A DNA stretch of 64,000 nucleotides from Oceanimonas smirnovii ATCC BAA-899 (lineage in GTDB: Bacteria > Pseudomonadota > Gammaproteobacteria > Enterobacterales > Aeromonadaceae). The first letter of the stretch is position 1. Each line of letters opens with the position of its first letter. Location: NCBI RefSeq assembly GCF_000381965.1, contig NZ_KB908454.1, positions 124,001 to 188,000 on the forward strand, read 5' to 3'. Shown here in pieces: positions 45,329-54,915 of the stretch. The position numbers were made by a program, and so were the translations under genes. The notes beneath the pieces were generated by a model. It saw nothing but the letters and a program-made list of their open reading frames with translations. It was not told the DNA's origin and searched no databases.

Positions 45329-45775
45329 ATGGATGAGCAGAGCGCGCTGGAGCTGGAACACTTTTTACCCTACAAACTGATGCAGGTAGCGGAGCGGGTA
45401 GGGGCCGAGCTGGCCGTCTTCTATCGCAAGGAATTTGGCATCACCCGGCCCGAGTGGCGGCTGATGGCGGTGCTGGGCGACGGCCGCTCGCTGATTGCCC
45501 GGGAGCTGGCCGACATCACCTGCATGGACAAGGTAAAAGTGTCCCGGGCGCTGCAGGGGCTGGAAGATAAAAAGCTGATAAAGCGCAAGCCCAACCCCAG
45601 GGATCAGCGCGCCGCCCGCATTTTGCTCACCCCCGAGGGCAAGGCACTGCATCAGCGCATGGTGCCCAGAGTGCTGGAATGGGAAGCCCGTCTGGCCGAA
45701 GGCCTTACCGGCGGCGACACCAAGCCGCTGCTTGCCAGCCTTAACCAGCTGCTCACCCGGCTGGAAAATATGTAA
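45329..45775 (+). CDS. MarR-family regulator of the hmgA-fahA operon
   Basis: 148 residues from ATG 45329 with AGGAAG upstream. Winged helix: ITRPEWRLMAVLGDGRSLIARELADITCMDKVKVSRALQGLEDKKLIKRK and RAARILLTPEGK are the recognition and wing parts (quoted in brief: RPEWRLMAVL, DKVKVSRALQGLEDK). It is divergent from hmgA with a 127-bp spacer containing TTCAAA direct repeats. A MarR protein beside homogentisate genes usually responds to an aromatic intermediate. Target inferred from position. Confidence 0.8.
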   Translation: MDEQSALELEHFLPYKLMQVAERVGAELAVFYRKEFGITRPEWRLMAVLGDGRSLIARELADITCMDKVKVSRALQGLEDKKLIKRKPNPRDQRAARILLTPEGKALHQRMVPRVLEWEARLAEGLTGGDTKPLLASLNQLLTRLENM

Positions 45776-45785
45776 GCCCCCCTTC

Positions 45786-45816
45786 TGGGAGCCGTAAGCC
45801 GTAAGTCGTAAGTTGA
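45786..45816. repeat. single-arm AGCT-heptamer repeat relic
   Basis: GGGAGCCGTAAGCCGTAAG followed by TCGTAAGTTGAAACACG: same arm pattern as the complete elements, with CCGT variants, directly after the MarR gene. Confidence 0.55.
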
Positions 45817-45992
45817 AACACGCAGGTTGGCGATGAGCGCAGCGAATCCCAACATTTATACTGGCTGGCAGCAGTATAACATGCGGCGATATTTGCCCGG
45901 TATAAAACCGGGCCTACACGGCTTCTGCAGTTGTATTCCATTGGCAAACTGTCAGAATTTACCTGCTTCTACACTTTATCGGGATTTTTGTT

Positions 45993-47141
45993 ATGCGCTT
46001 TTACCAAACCGGACTCACAGTGCTGGCTGCACTGGTGCTTTCTGCCTGTGCCTCCAACAAAAATGAGCCCGTGCCGGCTCGTCTGGATGTGCTGCACGGC
46101 CCCACCTTTATTAAAAACGGTAACGCCACCGGCGAAAAAGACATTACCGTCAGATCTCCCTATTTTGCCTTTGCCATCAGTGCCGACACCGGCGCCGTGG
46201 TGGATCTGGCCATTGCCAGCAACGGCCAGTACGGCCCGGATCTGGTGCGCTCCCTCGACTTTGTGCCCGGTGACGGCAAGCTCACCTCGACAAAAATTGA
46301 CGTGAAAGAACAGTCTGGCGAGCGTGTTGTAATAGAACTGCAGCGCGAGCTGAACGGCAAACCGGTAACCAGCCGCTATGAGGTTAACCTCAGCAATGCC
46401 GGCATTCGTTTAAGCACCACTCAAGATGGCAAACAGTTCTCCGGCTATCAGCTGGAACGCAACCAGGTTCCTGCAGCCCTGCCCAGCTATAACGACATGC
46501 CCAACATGGTGCAGGCGCACTGGACCGCCGCCAGTCTGCAAAACGAACTGGGCATTCTTTATGAAAGCGACGATCTGCGCAAAAACCGCGAAAGCGGAGA
46601 AGTCAGTGCCTGGCTCAGCGCCGGTGCCCTGGACGTGCTCAGCGCCGACAAGCCCATGTATGGCGGTCAGGGCATACCCAGGCTGGCACTGCTGGAGCTG
46701 ACGCCGGTCACCTCCGGCTTTGAAGCGCGCCTGCAGGAGCTGCGACAGCGCTGGAGCCGGGGTGAAAAGGTTTATCTGGGCGGCAACAGCGGCAAGCTCT
46801 ATGCCTACACCCCCAAAGGCCGGCTCAGTGCCGACTACGCCACGGCCGCAGGCAAAGGCCACAGCTTTTTAAGCTTTGGCCCGCAGGTGTATCCCATTAC
46901 CACCAACTTCGGCGGCACCGCCAAACCCTTTACCGAAACTCAGGTAGAGTTTCGCTCCGAGGTGGGTCTGGCCAGGGCCGAAGTCTGGCTGGATGGTGTG
47001 CAGGTAGCCGGCTGGAAAATTAACGGTGCCAAATGGTTCAGAACCGGTGTGCCTGTGCCGCCCAACCACACCTGGATGCAATGGGTAGTGGAAGATCGCA
47101 ACGGCAAGCGCGCCTACTCCAACCCCATCTGGATCGATTGA
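45993..47141 (+). CDS. lipoprotein of unknown function
   Basis: 382 residues with a lipoprotein signal (LTVLAALVLSACAS, lipobox LSAC). The mature part is beta-rich: DITVRSPYFAFAISADTGAVVDL, GERVVIELQRELNGKPV, NAGIRLSTTQDG, and a C-terminal Ig-like portion ending WMQWVVEDRNGKRAYSNPIWID. The first part loosely recalls the periplasmic beta domain of YidC, without its membrane insertase. No catalytic motif seen. Monocistronic; function not assigned. Confidence 0.7.
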   Translation: MRFYQTGLTVLAALVLSACASNKNEPVPARLDVLHGPTFIKNGNATGEKDITVRSPYFAFAISADTGAVVDLAIASNGQYGPDLVRSLDFVPGDGKLTSTKIDVKEQSGERVVIELQRELNGKPVTSRYEVNLSNAGIRLSTTQDGKQFSGYQLERNQVPAALPSYNDMPNMVQAHWTAASLQNELGILYESDDLRKNRESGEVSAWLSAGALDVLSADKPMYGGQGIPRLALLELTPVTSGFEARLQELRQRWSRGEKVYLGGNSGKLYAYTPKGRLSADYATAAGKGHSFLSFGPQVYPITTNFGGTAKPFTETQVEFRSEVGLARAEVWLDGVQVAGWKINGAKWFRTGVPVPPNHTWMQWVVEDRNGKRAYSNPIWID

Positions 47142-47276
47142 GATCAAAGCGCGAATGTGATTAGTTCTCGCTTATAGTTAAGTTCTCTTAAATCAATGAC
47201 TTATCTTGTGTTTTAATTTGAAAAACGGCCATTTGGCGTCTATCCTTATGGCCATCATTGAACGGGGAGAGTGGTT

Positions 47277-47741
47277 ATGAAAGGGGACAAAAAAGTCATT
47301 GAGCACCTGAACAAGGTGCTCAGCATAGAGCTGACCTCCATCAACCAGTATTTTCTGCATGCCCGCATGTTCAAAAACTGGGGCCTCAGCAAGCTGAACG
47401 AGCGGGAATACAAAAAATCCATCAAAGACATGAAACAGGCCGACGAGCTGATCGAGCGCATTCTGTTTCTGGAAGGCCTGCCCAACCTGCAGCACCTGAA
47501 CCGGCTGCGCATTGGTGAAAACACCGAAGAAATGCTCGGCTGCGACCGCGATCAGGCAGCAGAGCAGCTGAAAGTGCTGAAAGACGCCATTGCCTACTGC
47601 GAGTCGGTGCACGACTTCGTCTCCCGCGAGCTGCTCTGTGAGCTGGAAGAATACGAAGAAGGCCACCTCGACTGGATAGACACTCAGCTGGACCTTATCA
47701 GCAAAATCGGCCTTGAAAATTACCAGCAGTCACAACTGTAA
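47277..47741 (+). CDS. bfr: bacterioferritin, haem-binding subunit with defective ferroxidase site
   Basis: 154 residues from ATG 47277 behind GGGGAGAG. Four-helix ferritin fold. Met52, the axial haem ligand at the subunit interface, is present (IKDMKQAD). E18 and Y25 are kept, but ferroxidase positions differ from standard Bfr: 51 is Asp, 54 Gln, 94 Ala instead of Glu, His, Glu. It should bind haem and not oxidise iron on its own. The next gene has the complementary pattern. Confidence 0.9.
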   Translation: MKGDKKVIEHLNKVLSIELTSINQYFLHARMFKNWGLSKLNEREYKKSIKDMKQADELIERILFLEGLPNLQHLNRLRIGENTEEMLGCDRDQAAEQLKVLKDAIAYCESVHDFVSRELLCELEEYEEGHLDWIDTQLDLISKIGLENYQQSQL

Positions 47742-47753
47742 GGGAGCAGAATA

Positions 47754-48221
47754 ATGAAAGGTAATCAGCAAATTATTGCCGCACTCAACGAGCTGCTGGC
47801 AGGCGAACTCAGCGCCATGGACCAATACTTCATTCACTCCCGCATGTATGAAGACTGGGGGCTCACCAAGCTCTACGAGCGCATTGACCACGAATTTGAA
47901 GACGAAAAAGGCCATGCCTCCAAGCTGATAGAGCGCATTCTGTTTCTGGAAGGCACGCCCGACATGGTGACCCGGGTGCCGCTGAACGTGGGCAAAGACG
48001 TGCCCTCCATGCTGCAGAGCGATCTGGATCTGGAATATAAAGTCATCAAGGATCTGCGCAAGGTGATGGCCCTGTGTGAACAAGAGCAGGACTACCAGAC
48101 CCGCGACATGCTGCAGGTGCTGCTGGAAGACACCGAAAACGATCACACCCACTGGCTGGAACAGCAGCTGGGCCTCATTCAGCGCATCGGCCTGCCCAAC
48201 TACCTGCAATCACAGATGTAA
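47754..48221 (+). CDS. bfr: bacterioferritin, ferroxidase subunit without haem ligand
   Basis: 155 residues, 12 bp after the first subunit. Ferroxidase ligands E18, E51, H54, E94 are present, plus a Glu/His pair in [14 protein letters not shown]. Position 52 is Lys instead of the haem-ligating Met. Together with the preceding subunit it should build mixed 24-mers storing iron, as in organisms with paired BfrA/BfrB. Ends with the same NYLQSQM-type tail as its partner's NYQQSQL. Confidence 0.92.
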   Translation: MKGNQQIIAALNELLAGELSAMDQYFIHSRMYEDWGLTKLYERIDHEFEDEKGHASKLIERILFLEGTPDMVTRVPLNVGKDVPSMLQSDLDLEYKVIKDLRKVMALCEQEQDYQTRDMLQVLLEDTENDHTHWLEQQLGLIQRIGLPNYLQSQM

Positions 48222-48228
48222 TCCCCAA

Positions 48229-48362
48229 ACCCCACCCTAACCCTCCCCTTGGTAAGGGGAGGGAACTGTTTTTGCTCCTCCCCCTTTTTAAGGGGGAGGT
48301 TGGGAGGGGGTTGCAACAAACCCCACCCTGACCCTCCCCTTGGTAAGGGGAGGGAATCGTTT
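48229..48362. repeat. GC-rich CTCCCC hairpin repeat, double copy
   Basis: Hairpins CTCCCCTTGGTAAGGGGAG and CTCCCCC/GGGGGAG followed by a repeat of the first. Fills the space between the convergent bfr and LysR genes and may act as terminator. Same family at 51602, 53873, 54839 and 60998. Confidence 0.85.
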
Positions 48363-48372
48363 TTGCATTTCC

Positions 48373-49239
48373 CTACAAACATTCAACCAGATAATCCACC
48401 AGCAGCCGCACTCTTGGCGACAGGTGTTTATTGTTCGGATACACCACCCACACGCCGTCGTCGGGTACCCTGTATTCCTCCAGCAGGCTCACCAGCAACC
48501 CCTTGTTCAGCGCTTCGGTCACGTAATAATCCGGCAGCTGCACAATTCCCAGTCCCTTGATGGCGGCATCTTTCAGTGCCAGCCCCGAGTTGCAATGCCA
48601 GCCGGACGGCAGACGAAAGCGACGGGGCTGCTTGTTCTCAATAAACCGCCAGTGATCCACTGTGCCGGCCAGGCAGCGATGTGTGCTCAAATCATTAATG
48701 TGCCGGGGCGTGCCATAACGGGCCAGATAATCCGGCGCAGCACACAAAAACTGAGTGCGCCGGGCCAGCTTGCGGCACATTAAACTGGACGAGCCCAGAC
48801 TGCCCAGCCGAATGGCCAGATCAAACCCTTCCTGCACCAGGTCCACTGTGCTATTGGTCAGCACCATATCCAGCTGCAGGCCGGGATAGCGCAGCAAAAA
48901 GTTATTCACCAGCGGTGCCACAAACTGCTCGCCATAATACACCGGCGCGGTAATGCGCAGCCGTCCCGCCGGGTTGCCCTCCAGCGTCATAACCTCCTGC
49001 TCTGCCGCCTGCAGGGCGTGCTGGATCTGGCACACCTGCCGGTAATAAACACGGCCTGTGTCGGTAAGAGTGAGCTTGCGGGTAGTACGATACAGCAGCT
49101 TGGCCCCCAGCCGCTTTTCCAGCTGATCCACCCGCCGGCTTACATGGGCCACAGACACATTCAGCCGCTGTGCCGCCGCAGTAAAGCTCTCGCTCTCCAC
49201 TACACTTACAAATTCGTTAATGCCTTCCCAGTCGATCAT
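48373..49239 (-). CDS. LysR-family transcriptional regulator
   Basis: 288 residues. N-terminal winged HTH (FVSVVESESFTAAAQRLNVSVAHVSRRVDQLEKRLG is the HTH and linker; key part TAAAQRLNVSVAHVSRRV) and a type-2 periplasmic-binding-like effector domain. Divergent from frmA with a 207-bp spacer, so probably controls formaldehyde detoxification genes. Effector unknown. Confidence 0.87.
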   Translation of the reverse strand: MIDWEGINEFVSVVESESFTAAAQRLNVSVAHVSRRVDQLEKRLGAKLLYRTTRKLTLTDTGRVYYRQVCQIQHALQAAEQEVMTLEGNPAGRLRITAPVYYGEQFVAPLVNNFLLRYPGLQLDMVLTNSTVDLVQEGFDLAIRLGSLGSSSLMCRKLARRTQFLCAAPDYLARYGTPRHINDLSTHRCLAGTVDHWRFIENKQPRRFRLPSGWHCNSGLALKDAAIKGLGIVQLPDYYVTEALNKGLLVSLLEEYRVPDDGVWVVYPNNKHLSPRVRLLVDYLVECL

Positions 49240-49316
49240 TTTTACTCACTGGTAAAAGTGTTTTGCTATATAAGTCATTATCAACGGTAGGGGCTGTAAT
49301 ACAATAACCGGCATTA

Positions 49317-49376
49317 TCCCTTCGGGGAGCTGAACCCCTTCGGGGAGCTGTAAGCTATAAGCTGTCAGCTAAAACC
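49317..49376. repeat. AGCT-heptamer repeat with CCCCTTCGGGG hairpin
   Basis: Two copies of CCCTTCGGGGAGCTG, then GTAAGCTATAAGCTGTCAGCT, in the LysR-frmA spacer upstream of frmA. Confidence 0.75.
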
Positions 49377-49428
49377 ATTGAGCTGACAGACCGGCGTAGT
49401 GCAACCGCACTGATGATTCGTGTGTTAA

Positions 49429-50571
<1,143 letters not shown>

Positions 50572-50573
50572 AT

Positions 50574-50746
50574 AGCTGTAAGCTTTAAGCTATCAGCTGT
50601 AAGCAGCCCGAAGTCGCTTGTAAACCCGTGTCACTCCGGCGAAGGCCAGAGTCCATGTAACAGGCGGCTAGTGATACTGCAGGCACCATGCTGTGCCTGC
50701 AATACTCGGTGTTTGTCTTACAGCTTAAAGCTGACAGCTTACAGCT
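50574..50746. repeat. AGCT-heptamer element between frmA and fghA
   Basis: Left arm 50574-50604 and right arm 50708-50746 are inverted. Comparing 30 bases, 26 match and all four differences fall in the three-base spacers between AGCT cores. The right arm begins GGTGTTTGTCTTACAGC. The interior holds a GCAGGCAC/GTGCCTGC hairpin (50679-50700) and no gene. Confidence 0.8.
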
Positions 50747-50762
50747 ACCCGAAGGGGAAGCT

Positions 50763-51599
50763 ATGAACATCGTTCAACAACAAAAATGCTTTGGCGGCCG
50801 TCAAATTCGCTACCAGCACGACTCCAAAACCCTTAACTGCAGCATGCAGTTTTCCGTGTTTCTGCCGCCGCAGGCAGAGCAGGGGCCGGTGCCGGCGGTG
50901 TATTGGCTGTCGGGGTTAACCTGCACCGACGAAAACTTCTCATCCAAGGCCGGTGCCCAGCGCGTGGCTGCCGAGCTTGGGCTGGCGCTGATCATTCCTG
51001 ACACCAGCCCCCGGGGCAACGGCGTGGCCGACGATGCAGAAGGTGCCTACGATCTGGGCCTGGGTGCGGGTTTTTATGTAAACGCCACTCAGGCCCCCTG
51101 GAGCAGCCACTACCGCATGTATGACTATGTGCTGAGCGAGTTGCCGGCACTGGTAGAAAGCGAGCTGCCGCTCAACGGCAAGCGCGCCATCAGCGGTCAT
51201 TCCATGGGTGGCCACGGCGCATTGGTGCTGGCACTGCGCAACCCCGAGCGGTTTGTGTCGGTGTCCGCCTTTGCGCCCATCTCCAACCCCACGGATTGCC
51301 CCTGGGGCCACAAGGCCCTGAGTGCCTATCTGGGTGAAGACAGAGCGGCCTGGGCCGAGTACGACGCCAGCCTGCTGCTGAAGGCAAAAGGCAGCTCACT
51401 GCCCATGCTGGTGGATCAGGGTGACGCCGACAACTTCCTGGCCGAACAACTCAAGCCGGAAGCACTGCAAGCGGCTGCCAATGAAAGCGGTGCTAAACTT
51501 GAACTGCGCCTGCAGCCGGGCTACGACCACAGCTACTACTTTATCGCCAGCTTTATAGAAGACCACCTGCGGTTTCATGCGGAGTATCTGGGAACGTGA
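50763..51599 (+). CDS. fghA: S-formylglutathione hydrolase
   Basis: Esterase releasing formate and glutathione; second step after FrmA. 278 residues, alpha/beta hydrolase with catalytic Ser in [10 protein letters not shown], Asp in [11 protein letters not shown] and His in GYDHSYYFI. The [12 protein letters not shown] oxyanion segment is conserved. The ribosome-binding site GGGGAAG (50753-50759) lies in the tail of a repeat element. Confidence 0.95.
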   Translation: MNIVQQQKCFGGRQIRYQHDSKTLNCSMQFSVFLPPQAEQGPVPAVYWLSGLTCTDENFSSKAGAQRVAAELGLALIIPDTSPRGNGVADDAEGAYDLGLGAGFYVNATQAPWSSHYRMYDYVLSELPALVESELPLNGKRAISGHSMGGHGALVLALRNPERFVSVSAFAPISNPTDCPWGHKALSAYLGEDRAAWAEYDASLLLKAKGSSLPMLVDQGDADNFLAEQLKPEALQAAANESGAKLELRLQPGYDHSYYFIASFIEDHLRFHAEYLGT

Positions 51600-51601
51600 A
51601 C

Positions 51602-51765
51602 TTGCTCCTCCCCCTTTTTAAGGGTGAAGGCTGGGAGGGGGTTGCAACAACCCCACCCTGCCCCTTTACCTTACCAAGGGGAGGGAACTGCTCTTGCTCC
51701 TCTCCCTTTTTAAGGGAGAGGCTGGGAGAGGGTTAACTTACGGCTTACAGCTCCCTGAAGGGGCA
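51602..51765. repeat. GC-rich hairpin repeat fused to AGCT-heptamer tail
   Basis: Several CTCCCCCTTTTTAAGG-type hairpins, then GAGGGTTAACTTACGGCTTACAGC and CCCTGAAGGGG. It encloses the kpsC stop codon; the two genes are convergent. Confidence 0.8.
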
Positions 51766-53801
51766 AACGCCTCCCACAAGTACCGCATCTTGCGCCAGCG
51801 GCGATACACCCACTGCAGAGCCGGGTGTGTTGGCTCCCGGTAATTTTTCCGCTCTTCCGCCAGCTGGCGCGCCATGCGCAGCGGGGTGCTGCACAGGCCG
51901 GTTTTATAATCCACATAAGTGGGATACCAGGCATAAGTAGCGTACACCAGTGCCGCCAGGGGCAGGTTGCGGCCCCGGCGTGCTAGCGGGTGCATGTCGG
52001 TGGTCAGGCCCCAGCCGGCATAAAATGGCTGGCCCCACACGGTTACCGGTTTACTGCGGATCAAAGCCTCCAGCCCGGTTAATGACGTCAGCACATGCAC
52101 GGCGTCTGCTGCATCCAGGCAGTCTACAATGCCGGCGCTGGTTTCCACCACATCCACACAGGCGTTCAGCACCTTCTCCGGCACTTGGCCCCGGCGGTTA
52201 CCGCTCACCACATCCGGGTGCGGCTTAAACACAATAAAGGCATCGGGGTGGGCCGCCCGCACCGCTTCAAGCAAAGCGGCGTTGCCCGCCACAAAAGGGC
52301 TGCCCAGTTGCACAGAAGCATCATCATCCACCTGGCCGGGCACCAGAATAATACGGCGTTCTTCAGCCAGTGTCCGCCAGTTCAGCTGGCTGCGAGTGCC
52401 CACGTTATATTTGGTCAGGGCCTGCTCGTGAAAGTGTGTCAGCAGCTGTTCACCCAGTTTCAGCTCCAGCTCAGAAAAGTCATGCTGTTTTAAATGCTGT
52501 TCAATGGCGCTGGGGGTGCGCGGATCGTAATACATGCCCGCAGGGTCAATCACCAGCGAGCCGGGCCGGCGCAGATCCGAACCCAGCCCCACCGAGCGTA
52601 AAAAGCCGTCTTCCATGCGCCACACCGGTAATGAGCAGCTCGCCAGTTCAGACTCAAATTTGCGCCCCCACACCAGCACGGCTTGTGTATTACCCGGCTG
52701 AAGGCCGGAATCCACTGCATCCGGAATACGATCAACAAATGTCACTTTTCGGGCATAACGGCGTAAAAAATACGGCGCAAACCGCCGCCGCCACAGTGAA
52801 AACCCAACGGCATACAGCTCATCCACCGGCGGCACGGGCGCGCGCTGGGCCAGGATCAAATCCAGCAACGCTTCCGGCTCACAGCGCTCACCGGTTACCG
52901 GGTCCGCATAGCGGCAATAACGAAGATAAGCCGCCGCCAGCAACTGCTCCACAGTGCGTGGCTGGCCCCGGCGGGGCACGGCAACACGATCATCAGTAAC
53001 GCCCCAGCCGGCATAAAAGGGCACTCCAAAACACACCACCGGCTTGCCCGCCAGCAATGCCTCAAAGCCCAGCTGAGAAGTCACCGTATATACCTTGCTT
53101 ACCTCGGCCATCAATGCAAAAGGGTTTACATTGTCGGCCAGCAACAGCACATCGTTACCGGCAGCTGCCGTTAAATAGCCCTGTTTTTTACCCAGCAGCA
53201 CATCGGGGTGGGTGCGCACAATAATCTGGGCATTCGGGTTCTCGGCCCTGGCCGCAGCCAGCATATCGGCAAAATGCTGCTCACCGGCAAGCCCCAGCCG
53301 TACCGACTGATCCCCCATGGTCTGATCAATCACCAGCACGCGCGGGCGGTTCGAATCCAGCTTGTTACGCACAGAAACGGGCAGGGTATTGCCGGCATAA
53401 CAGTTATATTTGGTAATGCCGTGTTCAGTAAGAGTGTGGCGCAGCATTCGCGCTCGTTGCGCCCAGTCAGAACTCCACCAGCTAATATCGTCCAGCATAT
53501 GCTCAAGGGCGCTTGGCCGGGTGGCGTCGTAATAGACACCCACGTCATCCACAATCAGTGACAACCGCCGGCCCCGCTCAGCCGGGTGGCCAATATAACC
53601 AATAAAGCCGTCTTCCAGCTGCCAGAAGGGCAAATCGCCCGCCTGTGCCAGCCGGCGCGCCTGCTCAGTATTAGGCTTCATACCCCAGCCCACCACAGCG
53701 GTGGCTTTTTCAGTGGTAAAAAAGCCAACACGCAAAGGTGCCAGCAAAGCATTAAGCACCCGGCGCTGACGCCAAATACCAAAAGAAGTGGTCAGGAGCA
53801 T
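51738..53801 (-). CDS. kpsC: KpsC-like capsule beta-Kdo glycosyltransferase
   Basis: Builds the poly-Kdo linker on the lipid anchor of group 2-type capsules. 687 residues with two homologous glycosyltransferase halves. Each has a WQLEDGFIGYIG / WRMEDGFLRSVG segment, a YYDATRPSALE / YYDPRTPSAIE segment, a VRTHPDV / FKPHPDV site and a C-terminal PFYAGWG motif. The last seven residues PSGSCKP and the stop are encoded by a repeat element. Other capsule genes are not adjacent; galU and a cut gene lie 9 kb further on. Confidence 0.88.
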   Translation of the reverse strand: MLLTTSFGIWRQRRVLNALLAPLRVGFFTTEKATAVVGWGMKPNTEQARRLAQAGDLPFWQLEDGFIGYIGHPAERGRRLSLIVDDVGVYYDATRPSALEHMLDDISWWSSDWAQRARMLRHTLTEHGITKYNCYAGNTLPVSVRNKLDSNRPRVLVIDQTMGDQSVRLGLAGEQHFADMLAAARAENPNAQIIVRTHPDVLLGKKQGYLTAAAGNDVLLLADNVNPFALMAEVSKVYTVTSQLGFEALLAGKPVVCFGVPFYAGWGVTDDRVAVPRRGQPRTVEQLLAAAYLRYCRYADPVTGERCEPEALLDLILAQRAPVPPVDELYAVGFSLWRRRFAPYFLRRYARKVTFVDRIPDAVDSGLQPGNTQAVLVWGRKFESELASCSLPVWRMEDGFLRSVGLGSDLRRPGSLVIDPAGMYYDPRTPSAIEQHLKQHDFSELELKLGEQLLTHFHEQALTKYNVGTRSQLNWRTLAEERRIILVPGQVDDDASVQLGSPFVAGNAALLEAVRAAHPDAFIVFKPHPDVVSGNRRGQVPEKVLNACVDVVETSAGIVDCLDAADAVHVLTSLTGLEALIRSKPVTVWGQPFYAGWGLTTDMHPLARRGRNLPLAALVYATYAWYPTYVDYKTGLCSTPLRMARQLAEERKNYREPTHPALQWVYRRWRKMRYLWEAFAPSGSCKP

Positions 53802-53872
53802 AAAAAACCGAGCTCAAAGAATGGTAGGTTGGGACGAGTCCCAACATTTTGAATGATAACGCCGCCAGCAAC

Positions 53873-54055
53873 AAACCCCACCCTGACAGCTCAGCTCCTC
53901 TCCCTTTTAAGGGAGAGGCTGGGAGAGGGTTGTAACAAACCCCACCCTGACCCTTCACCTTGGCAAGGGGAGGGAACTGTTTTGCTCCTCCCCCTTTTCA
54001 AGGGGGAGGTTGGGAGGGGGTTAACTTACAGCTTACAGCTCCCCAAAAGGGTTCT
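53873..54055. repeat. GC-rich hairpin repeat fused to AGCT-heptamer tail
   Basis: Three CTCCCC-type hairpins followed by GGGGGTTAACTTACAGC, then TTACAGCTCCCCAAAAGGG. It encodes the last residues and stop of cysQ on the minus strand. Confidence 0.8.
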
Positions 54056-54821
54056 TCCCGCCCAGCACCAGAAAGTGCGGGTTCAGCACTTCACGAGTAT
54101 TAGCATAACTCAGCGGCTCGCCGTTCAGCTGCACCACAGTGCCGCCGGCCTGCTCTACCACACACTGGGCGGCGCCGGTGTCCCACAATGAGGTGGGGCC
54201 AAGGCGAGGATAAATATCGGCGGCATGTTCTGCTACCAGGCATAGTTTAAGTGAGCTGCCCATGGGCACCAGCTCATGTTCCCCCAGCTTTTCCAGCAGG
54301 GCAGGCAGCTCGCCGCCACCATGAGAGCGGCTGCCCACCACCCGCCAGGGCGTGCCGGCCTGATGTTCAGCCACGTTAATGGCCACAGGCGCACCATCGC
54401 CTTCATATTTAAAGGCACCCAGACCTTCGGCGGCCATATAACCCACATTCAGAGCAGGCGCATACACCACGCCCAGCACCGGCTTGCCGTGCTCAATAAG
54501 CGCAATATTCACGGTAAACTCGCCGTTACGCTTAATGAACTCCTTGGTGCCATCCAGCGGATCCACCAGCCAATAGCGGCCATGCTCATCGGCACCGGCA
54601 AAACCGGCGGTGTCTTCTTCCGACAAAACCGGCGCTTTCAGCGGCAGTTCAACCAGGCCTTGCACAATCATATTGTGGGCGGCGGCATCGGCTTCAGTAA
54701 GCGGTGACTTATCTTCCTTTTGCTCAACGGTAAATTCGCGGCCGTAGATTTCCATAATGGCGGCACCGGCCTTGCGGGCCAGCGCGTCTACCTGATTAAG
54801 CAATTCCTGAGTAATGAGCAT
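54033..54821 (-). CDS. cysQ: 3'(2'),5'-bisphosphate nucleotidase CysQ
   Basis: Hydrolyses PAP to AMP, relieving product inhibition when PAPS is used. 262 residues of the inositol-monophosphatase fold: DKSPLTEADAAAHN, metal site LSEEDTAG, WLVDPLDGTKEFIKRNGEF and LWDTGAAQCVVEQAGG. AAGGA precedes the ATG. The stop lies in a repeat (FGEL-stop). Downstream of cysNC on the same strand, separated by a repeat. Confidence 0.95.
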   Translation of the reverse strand: MLITQELLNQVDALARKAGAAIMEIYGREFTVEQKEDKSPLTEADAAAHNMIVQGLVELPLKAPVLSEEDTAGFAGADEHGRYWLVDPLDGTKEFIKRNGEFTVNIALIEHGKPVLGVVYAPALNVGYMAAEGLGAFKYEGDGAPVAINVAEHQAGTPWRVVGSRSHGGGELPALLEKLGEHELVPMGSSLKLCLVAEHAADIYPRLGPTSLWDTGAAQCVVEQAGGTVVQLNGEPLSYANTREVLNPHFLVLGGKNPFGEL

Positions 54822-54838
54822 TCTGTTTCCTTCTATAT

Positions 54839-54912
54839 TTGCTCCTCCCCCTTTTCAAGGGGGAGGTTGGGAGGGGGTTAACTTACAGCTGACAGCTTAA
54901 AGCTTATAGCTG
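54839..54912. repeat. GC-rich hairpin plus AGCT-heptamer repeat
   Basis: CTCCCCCTTTTCAAGGGGGAG hairpin (two arms of seven) and GGGGTTAACTTACAGCTGAC followed by AGCTTAAAGCTTATAGC, between cysNC and cysQ. Confidence 0.8.
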
Positions 54913-54915
54913 TGT

